From Desulfovibrio sp. JC010 (GTDB lineage: Bacteria > Desulfobacterota > Desulfovibrionia > Desulfovibrionales > Desulfovibrionaceae), in assembly GCF_010470675.1 (NCBI RefSeq), contig NZ_VOIQ01000022.1:1-53276 (forward strand): a stretch of 53,276 nt of DNA, written 5' to 3'. The translations under genes and the position numbers were made by a program. Positions 1 to 8,343 of the stretch are shown here, in pieces. How positions within the stretch are numbered: the first letter of the stretch is position 1; each line of letters opens with the position of its first letter. The notes under the pieces were generated by a model. It made no database searches. It was not told where the DNA came from and saw only the letters and a program-made list of their open reading frames with translations.

Positions 1-104
1 TTTTCTCCAAAATAAACACAATTTTCCCTTCTGATCCCAAATCTGACTTTGGTCGCACAAACTTGAGCTTTTCAAATTAAATCGAACGGAAGAAAGCATA
101 ATAA

Positions 105-132
105 AACCCCGCTTTCCGAGAAAAGCGGGGTT
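105..132 (-). terminator. Intrinsic terminator of the CII-like gene
   Basis: AACCCCGCTT pairs with AAGCGGGGTT around a short loop. Read on the minus strand the stem is followed by TTTTATTAT. It lies about 70 nt after the stop of the minus-strand gene ending at 201. Confidence 0.85.
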
Positions 133-145
133 AGTCAGCAATCTG

Positions 146-170
146 AGCTGAATTCATTATGAATTCAGCT
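146..170. repeat. 25-nt near-perfect palindrome
   Basis: The 12-nt arms AGCTGAATTCAT and ATGAATTCAGCT flank one central base. It sits between the stop of the CII-like gene and its terminator. There is no T-run next to it, so it is a second 3' hairpin or a protein-binding site rather than a terminator. Confidence 0.6.
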
Positions 171-200
171 TTGTCTTATAAAAATTTTACTATTGTACGC

Positions 201-449
201 TTAATTCATGCGCGGTTTCAGCGTACAGCCTAAGCTTTCAGCGATATACTCAAGCGGCTTGGTCTCATTTGTTGTTTTGAGGATGTCCATCAGGGTGACT
301 GCTCCGAGCTTCGCGTTGTTGTCAAAAGGGTTTATTTCCCGCAAAAGGGTGGAGTAGGGCTTGCCGATGGACTGGGCAACCTCTTTGGCGGGTTTATTTC
401 CTTCAAGTACAATATCCTGGGTCACTTTGGTGATTGTTTCGTAGCTCAT
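201..449 (-). CDS. Small phage CII-like (CP76-type) regulatory protein
   Basis: This 82-residue protein resembles the phage regulatory CII/CP76 family, small DNA-binding proteins first known from P2-like phages. The fit is the pattern of an N-terminal helix, an AKEVAQSIGK..STLLREINP helix-turn-helix-like segment (about residues 21-41), then a helix of the type LMDILKTTNET and a final PLEYIAESLGC. AAGGAGGA lies at good spacing before the ATG. No phage genes are nearby, so it is either a domesticated regulator or a lone accessory gene. The assignment rests on sequence pattern only, and its target is unknown. A G-rich tract and an inverted repeat lie upstream. Confidence 0.7.
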   Translation of the reverse strand: MSYETITKVTQDIVLEGNKPAKEVAQSIGKPYSTLLREINPFDNNAKLGAVTLMDILKTTNETKPLEYIAESLGCTLKPRMN

Positions 450-578
450 TTTTTAGTCCTCCTTCTTGCGTGGGTTTTGCAAGTAAAACCTCACTTCCTT
501 CAATTTCATTATGTGGCCGAGAGGACTATCTGTAAACGGGCTAAAGCCTGTATCTTGGTCATGCAGGACTGTATTTGA

Positions 579-619
579 GGGTAGGGTTTTTGTGGTGGGG
601 GAGGGTTTTTAGGGTAGGG
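579..619 (+). other. G-tract cluster, possible G-quadruplex
   Basis: Six runs of three or more G occur on the plus strand within about 41 nt, with the unit AGGGTAGGG appearing twice and separated by T-rich spacers. It lies 130-170 nt upstream of the CII-like gene, whose template strand is the G-rich one. Four runs with short loops are enough for a quadruplex in principle, but folding is inferred. Confidence 0.5.
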
Positions 620-655
620 TTGATCTGTTTTTGGGGTTATAGATAAAATTCATGT

Positions 656-678
656 AACGTATTAATTATACATACGTT
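656..678. repeat. Inverted repeat AACGTAT-N9-ATACGTT
   Basis: Seven-base arms are separated by an AT-only-plus-C spacer, immediately beyond the stop of the cyclase gene. There is no T-run, so it is not a classical terminator. It could be an operator, but no gene starts close by. Confidence 0.35.
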
Positions 679-682
679 TCTG

Positions 683-1324
683 TTAGTATATTGCTAGGGC
701 TCTTACCGGTGAACCGTCTGCATTTTCATATTTAAGCGGTAGGCATGAGAATAGAAAGCAGTCAGCAGGAAGCAGGTGCAGCTCAGTGAGGTTTTCGATG
801 GCGATGGTATCCTGTTCCAGCAGAATGCTGTGGACTTCGTAATTACCTGATTCCGCGGAATCTATGGAAATTACATCCACGCCGACTCCCTTGAGATCAA
901 AATCGGTCAGCCAGCGCGCAGCTTCCGGGGTCAGGGCCGGATAGTGCTTGAAATATTTATCGGTGCCCCAGTTTTTGTACCATCCGCTATTGAGGATGAC
1001 GAAATCACTTTCGCTGATCTCTGATTCATAGGCTGCGAGATCGTCAATGCTGATGTGCGGGTCTGCGGAATTCCTGTGGGTGCAGTCGATGCATACTCCG
1101 GGGCCGACAAAGCGGTCCGTCTCCATCCGGTCAAGGGTTGTGCCGTCTTTTATCATGTGGGCAGGGGCGTCAATATGGGTGCCGATATGGGAAAAGAGTG
1201 TGAGGCGGTGCTCTTGGAATCCATGTACTTCATGGCTGAAGACTTCCTCAATGCGCGGAGTTTCCGTGCCCGGGAATACGGGCATGCCGTCTTTGATAGT
1301 GTGGGTGAGGTCGATGGTTTTCAT
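683..1324 (-). CDS. Cyclase family protein (kynurenine formamidase-like metal hydrolase)
   Basis: The protein is 213 residues from the MKTIDL start. A longer reading exists, but this ATG lies 4 nt after the stop of the upstream gene, and GGTGGGA stands before it. The family signature HxGTHxDxPxH is present as HIGTHIDAPAH (His46, His50, Asp52, His56), the divalent-metal site of KynB-like amidohydrolases (PF04199). Such enzymes hydrolyse N-formyl or cyclic amide substrates, and the substrate here cannot be told. No tryptophan catabolism genes are nearby, so KynB itself is unlikely. It is probably co-transcribed and translationally coupled with the DUF2007 gene. Confidence 0.85.
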   Translation of the reverse strand: MKTIDLTHTIKDGMPVFPGTETPRIEEVFSHEVHGFQEHRLTLFSHIGTHIDAPAHMIKDGTTLDRMETDRFVGPGVCIDCTHRNSADPHISIDDLAAYESEISESDFVILNSGWYKNWGTDKYFKHYPALTPEAARWLTDFDLKGVGVDVISIDSAESGNYEVHSILLEQDTIAIENLTELHLLPADCFLFSCLPLKYENADGSPVRALAIY

Positions 1325-1328
1325 ATTT

Positions 1329-1727
1329 TTAGTCCCACCAGATATTGTTGCATTTGGTGCAGCCAAGGCGGGTGCTCAGGACAAATGGAATTCCCAGCAA
1401 CAGGATTGCAATTATGTATGATGTTTTAGGCCATTTCAACCGAACAGCAACTTCATTTCCGCATTTTGGACAGGTGGCCCGACACACAGACGGGTGTTTC
1501 TGTTGTGGTTTGACGCTGCGGATGATCGCAACTGCACGTTCCGCGTCTTCTGTATAAACCCGCAGCCCTATTCCACCTATGGCATGGGCAAGGTATGGTT
1601 TGTGAGTGGTTATGTTCTCATCATCAACAAAGGAAGTAATCCCTTCTGATTTCAATTTCTGCTGCAGCAGTCGAACGTCCCATGCGACAGTGCTTTTATA
1701 AATGGTAGTGAATGTGGGGGAGTCCAT
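1329..1727 (-). CDS. DUF2007-type protein with zinc ribbon and membrane segment
   Basis: The protein has 132 residues. The first 70 fit the DUF2007 'putative signal-transducing' fold, where YKSTVAWDVRLLQQKLKSEGI is followed by a GIGLRVYTEDAERAVAII strand-helix unit. A CPKCGN..GCTKCN pair of cysteine motifs (about residues 86-128) brackets one hydrophobic segment (TSYIIAILLLGIPFVL), giving a zinc ribbon split by a membrane helix. The function is unknown. No strong ribosome binding site is visible. It is the first gene of a two-gene unit with the cyclase. Confidence 0.75.
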   Translation of the reverse strand: MDSPTFTTIYKSTVAWDVRLLQQKLKSEGITSFVDDENITTHKPYLAHAIGGIGLRVYTEDAERAVAIIRSVKPQQKHPSVCRATCPKCGNEVAVRLKWPKTSYIIAILLLGIPFVLSTRLGCTKCNNIWWD

Positions 1728-1819
1728 TATTTAATATTGAAATATTGTTTAATTGTTAAAGTTGAGCTATATAGCACCCTGATTAATTTGGAATGCTTTC
1801 AATCGTGGGGTATCAAAAA

Positions 1820-2566
1820 ATGAGACATTTGGCGATCTGTTTCCTTGCAGTCTTTTTTGCTGTTGCCACTCCCTTTGCCCATACCGGGGCTGCGGAAACT
1901 CTTCGTGTTATGGTCCACAGCGGTTCTTTTCCTCCTTATTATTTTGCGGAAGGTGATTCAAGGACCGGCATTGTCAAAGATGTGTTCAACGCATTCGCCA
2001 AGGAGACCGGGGATACCATTGAGTATGTGCGTTGCCCCTTCAATCGGTCTCAGCGTAAATTTGATGAAGGCGAAATAGATATAGAACCTATGTCTAATCC
2101 TGTTTGGCGTAAATCTTCCAAGGTTCTGGGGGTATACAGCAAGCCCTTTGCTGTTTCTGATTCTATTGTCCTGTTTGATGCGCAGGCCGCGGTTCCGCTT
2201 GACTCCCCTGATGAATTAATAGGTAAGACCATCGGTGGGGTCCGGGGTTATTATTACCCGGTATTCAGTCCTTATTTTAAGGACGGACGGGTGAAGCTCC
2301 ATATACTTGAAAATGAAAATAAATTGATTCAACTCCTGCTGGCCGGGCGTCTGGATCAGGCTTTGATGAATAAAGATTTTGCTCTCTTTCAGATCAAGGA
2401 CCAGAAGCTGGGTGACAGGTTTGTGGTGAGCAGACCATACGATTCCCTTGATATGATGATTCGCTTTCATCCCCATAAAAAGGGAGCTGTGCCGCGTTTC
2501 AACAGGGCAATTGATAAATTGCTGAAAGATGGCACTATTGAAAAAATTTATGACCGGTATCGCTAG
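1820..2566 (+). CDS. Orphan family-3 periplasmic solute-binding protein
   Basis: An N-terminal signal peptide (MRHLAICFLAVFFAVATPFAHTGAA) is followed by a two-lobed SBP_bac_3 domain. The opening RVMVHSGSFPPYYF and the FNRSQRKFDEGEIDIEPM segment are typical of the amino-acid-binding family. The ATG at 1820 is preferred over one 27 nt upstream because it begins directly with the positively charged signal sequence and has GGGG before it. No permease or ATPase is adjacent, so it may be a sensor-type or shared binding protein. The ligand is unknown. Confidence 0.8.
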   Translation: MRHLAICFLAVFFAVATPFAHTGAAETLRVMVHSGSFPPYYFAEGDSRTGIVKDVFNAFAKETGDTIEYVRCPFNRSQRKFDEGEIDIEPMSNPVWRKSSKVLGVYSKPFAVSDSIVLFDAQAAVPLDSPDELIGKTIGGVRGYYYPVFSPYFKDGRVKLHILENENKLIQLLLAGRLDQALMNKDFALFQIKDQKLGDRFVVSRPYDSLDMMIRFHPHKKGAVPRFNRAIDKLLKDGTIEKIYDRYR

Positions 2567-2596
2567 TGCTTGTGATACCGGTCTTTTTTCGTTTGT

Positions 2597-3388
2597 TTAA
2601 ATAAATATTTCCGGTTCTTTTCTGGCGTTGAATAGGCTGTTCAAACGATGGGCTGCGTCCTGTACCGGACCGGGTTTGATTGAGCGGGCATTTGCCGGGC
2701 ATTTCTTAATGCATGCGCAGCAGGAGATGCATTTTACAATGTCAATGGAGCTGCTTTTTTCCGTGCTGATGGCATTGGCCGGGCATATTTCTGCACAGAG
2801 TCCGCATTGCGTGCATTTTTCATCCACACTGATAAAATCCACATCCCATAATTTCGTGAGCCCTCCGTAAGGTCTGTTGCCGGGAAATTCTACCTGCTGT
2901 TTTTCAAGGTTGTCGGAAAGCTGTTCAAGTTTTGCTTTGATCTGGCAGCCGAAATCGTATGCCTGTTTTAAATCCTGTGCGTCGGGGCGGGCATGTGCTG
3001 TGGGCAGTTCCGGGCTTGAAAATGAATGTTCCCCGATAAAAGCTGCACCGGCAACGGGAATCCCTCCCCGTTTTTTTACTGCGGCACCCAGTTCAAGAAG
3101 GGCATCCTCATAGGCGCGGTTGCCGTAGACCACAACACAGACTACCGGAGTGCGCTCAAGCCGGAGTTGATTCAAGCCGTCCAGTATGGCCGGAATCCTG
3201 CCCATATATACGGGGACGGCCAGTATGAGCAGCTCTTTTGCTGAACTGCACAGTGTTTCTGTTCTGGCTTGCGGGCTGGTTAAGTCCAGTGTCTCAGGTG
3301 ATTCTGGGGTCATTCCTCTGGCTATTTCATGTATTACTTTTGCGGTTGTGCCTGTGGGCGAAAAATATGCAAGCTTAAGGTTTTCCAT
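2597..3388 (-). CDS. EFR1 family flavodoxin-ferredoxin fusion
   Basis: The protein has 263 residues. Residues 1-160 form a flavodoxin-like domain opening LAYFSPTGTTAKVI, the FMN phosphate-binding loop. The C-terminal part carries two [4Fe-4S] motifs, CTQCGLCAEICP and CISCCACIKKCP. This is the EFR1 architecture, a presumed cytoplasmic electron carrier in anaerobes. GGAG stands at good spacing before the ATG. It diverges from a TetR gene with a perfect 20-bp palindrome between them, so it is probably repressed by that TetR. The electron partners are unknown. Confidence 0.88.
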   Translation of the reverse strand: MENLKLAYFSPTGTTAKVIHEIARGMTPESPETLDLTSPQARTETLCSSAKELLILAVPVYMGRIPAILDGLNQLRLERTPVVCVVVYGNRAYEDALLELGAAVKKRGGIPVAGAAFIGEHSFSSPELPTAHARPDAQDLKQAYDFGCQIKAKLEQLSDNLEKQQVEFPGNRPYGGLTKLWDVDFISVDEKCTQCGLCAEICPANAISTEKSSSIDIVKCISCCACIKKCPANARSIKPGPVQDAAHRLNSLFNARKEPEIFI

Positions 3389-3412
3389 TTTTATTCACTC
3401 CTTGTTTTTTTT

Positions 3413-3432
3413 ATTACGTTACGTAACGTAAT
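3413..3432. promoter_or_regulatory. Perfect 20-bp palindromic TetR operator
   Basis: Half-site ATTACGTTAC is followed directly by its exact reverse complement. It lies in the short gap between the divergent EFR1 and TetR genes, 25 nt from the EFR1 ATG and about 60 nt from the TetR ATG. A symmetric site of this length in this position is the usual arrangement for TetR autoregulation and repression of the divergent gene. Confidence 0.8.
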
Positions 3433-3492
3433 GAAACTTGTCAAATCCATCGAGACGTGGCACAAGAGGTTAAAGATTACGGAGGTTTTTCG

Positions 3493-4068
3493 ATGGCGAA
3501 GGCAAAAGCAGGCCGTCCCAGAAGTGAGCAGGCGCGGGAGTTGATCCTCGGTGCAACCCATGAGCTTCTACGTGAAAACAGTGGGGCGGGATTGAATATT
3601 GAGGCTATTGCCAGGCGGGCCGGAGTAGGTAAACCGACCATCTACCGCTGGTGGCCGTCACTTGCTGATGTGGTACTGGAAGCGTTGCTTCAGCAGGCTG
3701 GAGAGCAAATTACGGTTCCGGAATATGATACCTTCGGTGAAACTCTGCGCGGCTTTTTAAGTGTTTCCATGCAGGCTATTGAGCATGGCGCGGGAATCCA
3801 TCTGCGTTTTCTGATGGCTCAGGCTCAGAAGGATGATGAGTTCCGCCAACGCTTTGAAAGTAATTTTGTTACTGAACGTCGCACTGTTTTGCGTTCGATT
3901 TTCCTTCGGGCGCAGGAAAATGGGCAAATCCCTGCCGGCAGGAATCCGGACATTCTTGTGGATATGGTCTTCGGTGCCATGTGGTACCGCCTTCTGGTCG
4001 GTCACGCACCCATGGACGATCAGTTTGCCGCAGAACTTACCGAAGTGGTTATGGCGGCTCTTGGGTAG
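3493..4068 (+). CDS. TetR/AcrR family transcriptional regulator
   Basis: The protein is 191 residues from the ATG behind GGAGG; an upstream in-frame start is less likely. The N-terminal helix-turn-helix reads NIEAIARRAGVGKPTIYRWWPS (about residues 36-57), a canonical TetR recognition unit. The C-terminal domain fits the TetR_C_11-like class (LRGFLSVSMQAIEHG...RSIFLRAQENGQIP). It probably binds the palindrome upstream and represses the EFR1 gene and itself. The inducer is unknown. It is convergent with the LysE gene, with only 9 nt between stops. Confidence 0.92.
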   Translation: MAKAKAGRPRSEQARELILGATHELLRENSGAGLNIEAIARRAGVGKPTIYRWWPSLADVVLEALLQQAGEQITVPEYDTFGETLRGFLSVSMQAIEHGAGIHLRFLMAQAQKDDEFRQRFESNFVTERRTVLRSIFLRAQENGQIPAGRNPDILVDMVFGAMWYRLLVGHAPMDDQFAAELTEVVMAALG

Positions 4069-4077
4069 CTTGATCTG

Positions 4078-4698
4078 CTATTGTTCGGCTGCTGCCAGCT
4101 TCAGCCCCAGCGATGCAAAGATAAGTGCAAAAGATTTCTGCATGCGGCGAATAATTTTGGGGGAAGCCAGTACATAGGCACGCACTTTTGTGGCGCAAAG
4201 GCCGTAAAAAATGAATACAACAAAGGTCATAAGCATAAAAATCGCGCTTAAAAGCATCATATGCAGAGTGGGGGAGCTGGCTTCCTGCGGTACGAAAATG
4301 GGCAGAAAGGCAAGAAAGAAAATTGATAATTTGGGGTTGAGAATATTAATGAGAAAACCCCGTTTCGCAATCTGCTGCAGCGGAATTGTTTTGTCGTTTC
4401 CGGGATTGCTGAAGCTTAAGCCGCCTGTATCACGCCAGGTCAACCATGCCAGATAGAGCAGGTAGGCCGCCCCGGTATATTTCATCAGCTGGAATGTGAG
4501 TGCGCTCATATGCAGGATGGCGGACAGACCCAGAACCGATGCTGTCAGATGAGGGAGAATTCCGGCAGTACATCCTGCCGCAGCGGCAAGGCTGGCTTTT
4601 TTGCCCAGAAAAAGTCCATTGGAAACTGTGTAGATTACCCCGGTGCCCGGTATGAGTACCACCACCAGTGCTGTAATCAGGAACTCGTAGCTGATCAT
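4078..4698 (-). CDS. LysE/RhtB family amino-acid exporter
   Basis: This 206-residue polytopic membrane protein has about six hydrophobic segments. The N-terminal block ALVVVLIPGTGVIYTVSNGL followed by GKKASLAAAAGCTAGI is the RhtB/LysE signature (usually PGP; here PGTG). The family exports amino acids such as homoserine, threonine or lysine. The substrate cannot be read from sequence. CGGAGG precedes the ATG. It stands alone. Confidence 0.9.
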   Translation of the reverse strand: MISYEFLITALVVVLIPGTGVIYTVSNGLFLGKKASLAAAAGCTAGILPHLTASVLGLSAILHMSALTFQLMKYTGAAYLLYLAWLTWRDTGGLSFSNPGNDKTIPLQQIAKRGFLINILNPKLSIFFLAFLPIFVPQEASSPTLHMMLLSAIFMLMTFVVFIFYGLCATKVRAYVLASPKIIRRMQKSFALIFASLGLKLAAAEQ

Positions 4699-4759
4699 GT
4701 TTTCCTCCGCATGGGTTTAGAGGCAACATAATCATGGAATCATGTATGGCAAGTCCGGG

Positions 4760-6247
4760 TCAGTTGAGACTGTTGCTGCTTACGATCTTGTTTCTCCCGT
4801 TATTCTTGGCAGTGTACAGGGCCTGATCAGCCAGTTTGTAAAGTTTAGATTTTCCCATTGGCTGTTCTTGATTTGAAAAACAGGTGCACCCGATGCTGAC
4901 CGTGAAGCTGATTTCTAAGTCATTGCAGAGCAGGGGGCGGTGTTCCAGTGTACTGCGGATGCGTTCCCCGATTCTCATGGCGATCTGCTCATCAGCTCCC
5001 AGTAACAGAATGGCAAATTCTTCCCCGCCGATCCGGGCCAGCATATCCGTGCTGCGCAGGCATTCGCGGCAGATGTCCGCAAAATGTTTGAGGGACATAT
5101 CGCCTATGTGGTGTCCCCAGCTGTCGTTGATTCTTTTAAAGTAATCCAAATCCATGAGCAGCATGGCAAACGGGTCTGCGTCGCTGTGTTGATTGAGCAT
5201 TTGTGAAAGTTTGTTTTCAAAGGCCAGTCTGTTGGCAGTTTCCGTCAGGGTGTCCTGCATGGCTTGATCCCGCAGTACAGCCTCTTTTTTCTTACGGTCA
5301 TCTATGTCAATGGCAATACCGGACATTTTCTGGGGGCGACCCTGAATATCAAAAGAAAGACTGCCGAGAATCTCCACCCATATATATGAGCCGTCCTTAC
5401 GGGCGATGCGCAGTTCATGACGCAAGGTTCCTTTCGGAGAGTCCAGATAATTGCGCATCTCGCTGGCAAATCTTTCCCGGTCGTCCGGGTGCAGGTACTC
5501 GCTGAATTTGCGTTGGCTTGTATGAAGGGCCGGCGGTGTGCTGTTTCCGGGGTACAAAATTTCAGTGCTGCACCAGAAGTGCCCCTTTTTGATGTCCCAG
5601 TTCCACGAGCTTGATTCAGTGATGCCCTGCAAAATAGAGAACTGTTTTGACTGGGTGGAGAGCCGGTCACGGATAACGGCGTTGGCCACAAGACAGGAGG
5701 CCGTTCTGAGGATTGCTATTTCCGAGTCATCCCATTCCCGCACACAATCATTGTCATCAAAACCGAGGGTGCCCCACCATTCTCCTTCAACCATGATGGG
5801 AATGCTGAGCATGGACAGGATGCCTTGCTGTTCCAGAATATCTTTCAGCCAGCACTTCCTGAGTTCCGGGACAATAATATTCTGCCATTCCCCTTTTGCC
5901 CTGCTTTTGATGACATGACGGTATTCTTCCATTCCCGGGTTGTTCAGCTCACTCCGGAACATGTGGAAGATTTCAGCCCCCAGCTGTTCGTGGTCATCGT
6001 CAGGAACCCATTCAAATGGATAGTCCTGAATAACGTAATCATCGCCGAGTTCTATGGTTTGAAAAATCCAGACCCGGGTGACTCCGGTAATACGTCCCAG
6101 AGCGGCCATAAGGTCGAAAACACCCTCCGGCCAGCCTTTGCCGGATGTGATTTCTTCGGCACTGCGGGATATGGCGGCCAGCAGTCGGTCGCGTACAGTC
6201 AGTCCGCCTTCAATTGCTGCGGAAGTTTTACCGATTCTGAGGGTCAT
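4760..6247 (-). CDS. GAF-PAS-GGDEF diguanylate cyclase
   Basis: The protein has 495 residues: a GAF domain (about 20-195, with EGEWWGTLGFDD), a PAS_3-type domain (about 215-320, ending RKDGSYIWVEILGSL...GIAIDIDDRKKKE) and a C-terminal GGDEF domain. The active site is GGEEF at 407-411. An RSTD inhibitory-site motif precedes it by exactly five residues, so it is a catalytically competent, probably product-inhibited, c-di-GMP synthase. No membrane segment is seen, so it is a cytoplasmic sensor. The ribosome binding site before the chosen ATG is weak, so the start is uncertain. No EAL domain or PilZ partner is adjacent. Confidence 0.92.
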   Translation of the reverse strand: MTLRIGKTSAAIEGGLTVRDRLLAAISRSAEEITSGKGWPEGVFDLMAALGRITGVTRVWIFQTIELGDDYVIQDYPFEWVPDDDHEQLGAEIFHMFRSELNNPGMEEYRHVIKSRAKGEWQNIIVPELRKCWLKDILEQQGILSMLSIPIMVEGEWWGTLGFDDNDCVREWDDSEIAILRTASCLVANAVIRDRLSTQSKQFSILQGITESSSWNWDIKKGHFWCSTEILYPGNSTPPALHTSQRKFSEYLHPDDRERFASEMRNYLDSPKGTLRHELRIARKDGSYIWVEILGSLSFDIQGRPQKMSGIAIDIDDRKKKEAVLRDQAMQDTLTETANRLAFENKLSQMLNQHSDADPFAMLLMDLDYFKRINDSWGHHIGDMSLKHFADICRECLRSTDMLARIGGEEFAILLLGADEQIAMRIGERIRSTLEHRPLLCNDLEISFTVSIGCTCFSNQEQPMGKSKLYKLADQALYTAKNNGRNKIVSSNSLN

Positions 6248-6347
6248 GTAAATTTAGTAACAGATCAGTTTTTTGATGGGAAGAATGGCTGGCTTATTTA
6301 ATGCGGTTTAATTTCTCAGCCTCTTTTATGTCTTATCGCTTCGATCC

Positions 6348-6950
6348 TTATTTGGAAAATTCACTTATCCCGGTCATCACGAACTGGACGCCCATGGCAA
6401 TAATCAGGACTCCCATGTAGCTTGAAATCATCTTTCGTGTTCCGCTCTTTTCTTTTTGTCCTTTTGAAAATCTGGCGGTAAATAAAAGTGCCGCAGCCAG
6501 AACAGCCAGTGCTATGACTACTCCCGCAATGGCGGTTATGGGCAGGGTGTGGCTGCCGTGCGCAGCCGAGATAGTTATCACTGCGGTGATGGTTCCGGGG
6601 CTTGCGGCAAAAAGGATCAGCGGGGAAAGTGAAGTTTCACTGGGTTGCGCGGTTCCATTGCCGGTGGAATCGTTTTGTCCCGGAGTAAGCATGTTTGCCC
6701 CGATCCATGCGAGGATGCCCCCGCCTGCACAGGAGAAGGCCGCCATGGATATGCCGAAGTTTTTGAGTATTGCCATTCCGAACAGGGCGGAAGCAAAGAG
6801 TACTGCACCGATTGCTGTAAGTGCTTTAAGTGCTTCTTTTATTTTTTGCTCGGCAGGGATATTCTGTACACAGTCGCTGAATATTGCGACGCAGACCAGC
6901 GGGTTGACCAGAGCGAGGATGGTTATAACTGCTTGGATGTATTCTTTCAT
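6348..6950 (-). CDS. MarC family integral membrane protein
   Basis: This 200-residue protein has six predicted membrane helices. The opening VITILALVNPLVCVAIFSDC and the central AFSCAGGGILAWIGANML and SPGTITAVITIS segments match the MarC family. MarC proteins were once linked to multiple antibiotic resistance, but their transport role is unsettled. It is a single gene between the cyclase and a glycosyltransferase. Confidence 0.88.
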   Translation of the reverse strand: MKEYIQAVITILALVNPLVCVAIFSDCVQNIPAEQKIKEALKALTAIGAVLFASALFGMAILKNFGISMAAFSCAGGGILAWIGANMLTPGQNDSTGNGTAQPSETSLSPLILFAASPGTITAVITISAAHGSHTLPITAIAGVVIALAVLAAALLFTARFSKGQKEKSGTRKMISSYMGVLIIAMGVQFVMTGISEFSK

Positions 6951-7056
6951 GGTTCTTAACTCTTACAAGGATTTGATCATTACAACAATACCTCGGCTGT
7001 ACCGGACAGGCGTTAAATGCGAATGTTCCTCGGTAAATCTTGCGAGAGTACGGTGC

Positions 7057-8118
7057 CTATTTCACAAATTTTTCCATCCAGCTGATAAATTTATCTGCTT
7101 GAAGATCTAAGGAAAAAGTGGTTGTGGCATGTTCTCTGAAGTCCTGTTTCATTTGTAGCAGCTCCTCATCAGAAAGATCTAGCAGGTCGGCCAGAGCCTG
7201 TTCGAACCCTTTAGCATTGCTTTCGGGGTCTATCAGTAAATGCTTAAGCTTGTCCGGCCATATTTCTGTCGGTCCGCCTGTATTGCGGGCTACTGAAACA
7301 AGTCCGTTAGCCATTGCTTCTTCCAGTGCAATGCCCAAAGGCTCGCAAAAGGTCGGGAGTACAAAGATATCCGCCATGTTCAATTTGGATTGAACGTCAG
7401 TTACAAAGCCTGTCCACTCGACCTGTCCATCCAAATCTAAATTAGTGCATAATTCTTTAAGTCGCTTCTCTTCACCGCCGGTACCGACAATAATACATTT
7501 AAACTGGTAATTGCGTTTTTTTAATGCTGCCAGTGCTACCAGCAACTGATCGTGTCCTTTGCTTTCAATCAGCTGACTTGTGGCAATAATGGTGCGCGGA
7601 GTGTTGACAGTTGAAGGCGGGACCTGATTTATACGTGTGCCGGGATGTATCGCCTTAAAGTTGTATCTTTTATATAAAGGAACGGATTCAAGTAGGTAGG
7701 AGCGAACAAATTCACTGCAGCAGAGGAGGTTAGCGTTGAGAAAAAGCTGCATTGTATTTGTCTTGAAGCTGTTTACTACATCTCGTGGAGCTCCCAGACG
7801 GTGGACTACGGGTATTCCCAGTAACCTGGCTGCCACACCGGCTGTTCTCAGGCCTTTTGAAATATTGCATATTACAACATCAATGTCGTGCTTCTTCATG
7901 AATTTAATAAAGAAGTAAATTGATTTTGGATTAAAATCCGGGCCGAAAGTGTGTGCGGATCCCAATACCCCCAGTTGCTCAGCTTTCTCTGTAAATGGCC
8001 CAGGTCTCCCTATGATCCATGTATTATGTCCTTTTTCTGCCAGTTTGGTTGACATATCAATACACCACGTTTTTACTCCGCCCCATTTGCGTGTGGAATT
8101 TACAAAGAGAATATTCAT
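7057..8118 (-). CDS. Family 4 glycosyltransferase (GT-B)
   Basis: This 353-residue retaining glycosyltransferase has an N-terminal domain opening ILFVNSTRKWGGVKTWC with the donor-side glycine loop. Its C-terminal Glycos_transf_1 domain has IATSQLIESKGHDQLLVAL and the E-x7-E catalytic motif EPLGIALEEA. It probably adds a sugar to lipopolysaccharide or a surface glycan. It is not in an operon with other glycan genes, so the acceptor is unknown. No clear ribosome binding site precedes the ATG. Confidence 0.9.
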   Translation of the reverse strand: MNILFVNSTRKWGGVKTWCIDMSTKLAEKGHNTWIIGRPGPFTEKAEQLGVLGSAHTFGPDFNPKSIYFFIKFMKKHDIDVVICNISKGLRTAGVAARLLGIPVVHRLGAPRDVVNSFKTNTMQLFLNANLLCCSEFVRSYLLESVPLYKRYNFKAIHPGTRINQVPPSTVNTPRTIIATSQLIESKGHDQLLVALAALKKRNYQFKCIIVGTGGEEKRLKELCTNLDLDGQVEWTGFVTDVQSKLNMADIFVLPTFCEPLGIALEEAMANGLVSVARNTGGPTEIWPDKLKHLLIDPESNAKGFEQALADLLDLSDEELLQMKQDFREHATTTFSLDLQADKFISWMEKFVK

Positions 8119-8314
8119 TATAGTGATTGTCCCGTTTTTTATTTAAATATGAAAAGATAACTTTTTTTTGGGTTTACATTTCTGAAATCCGTCATGTGGG
8201 GTCATTCCTATTCGATCATCATGATATGGTCAAATGCGACGGTAGTCGTTTGATAAGATAATTGGAAATGAGGCAAAAGGGGGGCAGGAATGAGCCGACC
8301 CTTTCACAGATTCA

Positions 8315-8340
8315 AGCCCCCCGGCAGGGCCGCCGGGGGC
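8315..8340 (-). repeat. Post-stop repeat, copy D (core GCCCCCGGCGGC)
   Basis: On the minus strand, GCCCCCGGCGGC is followed by a GC-rich hairpin arm and GAATC, beginning within 4 nt of the acetyltransferase stop. It is the same layout as the copies near 30.4, 30.6, 37.0 and 37.15 kb, with one base change in the core. No T-run follows. Confidence 0.6.
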
Positions 8341-8343
8341 ATC

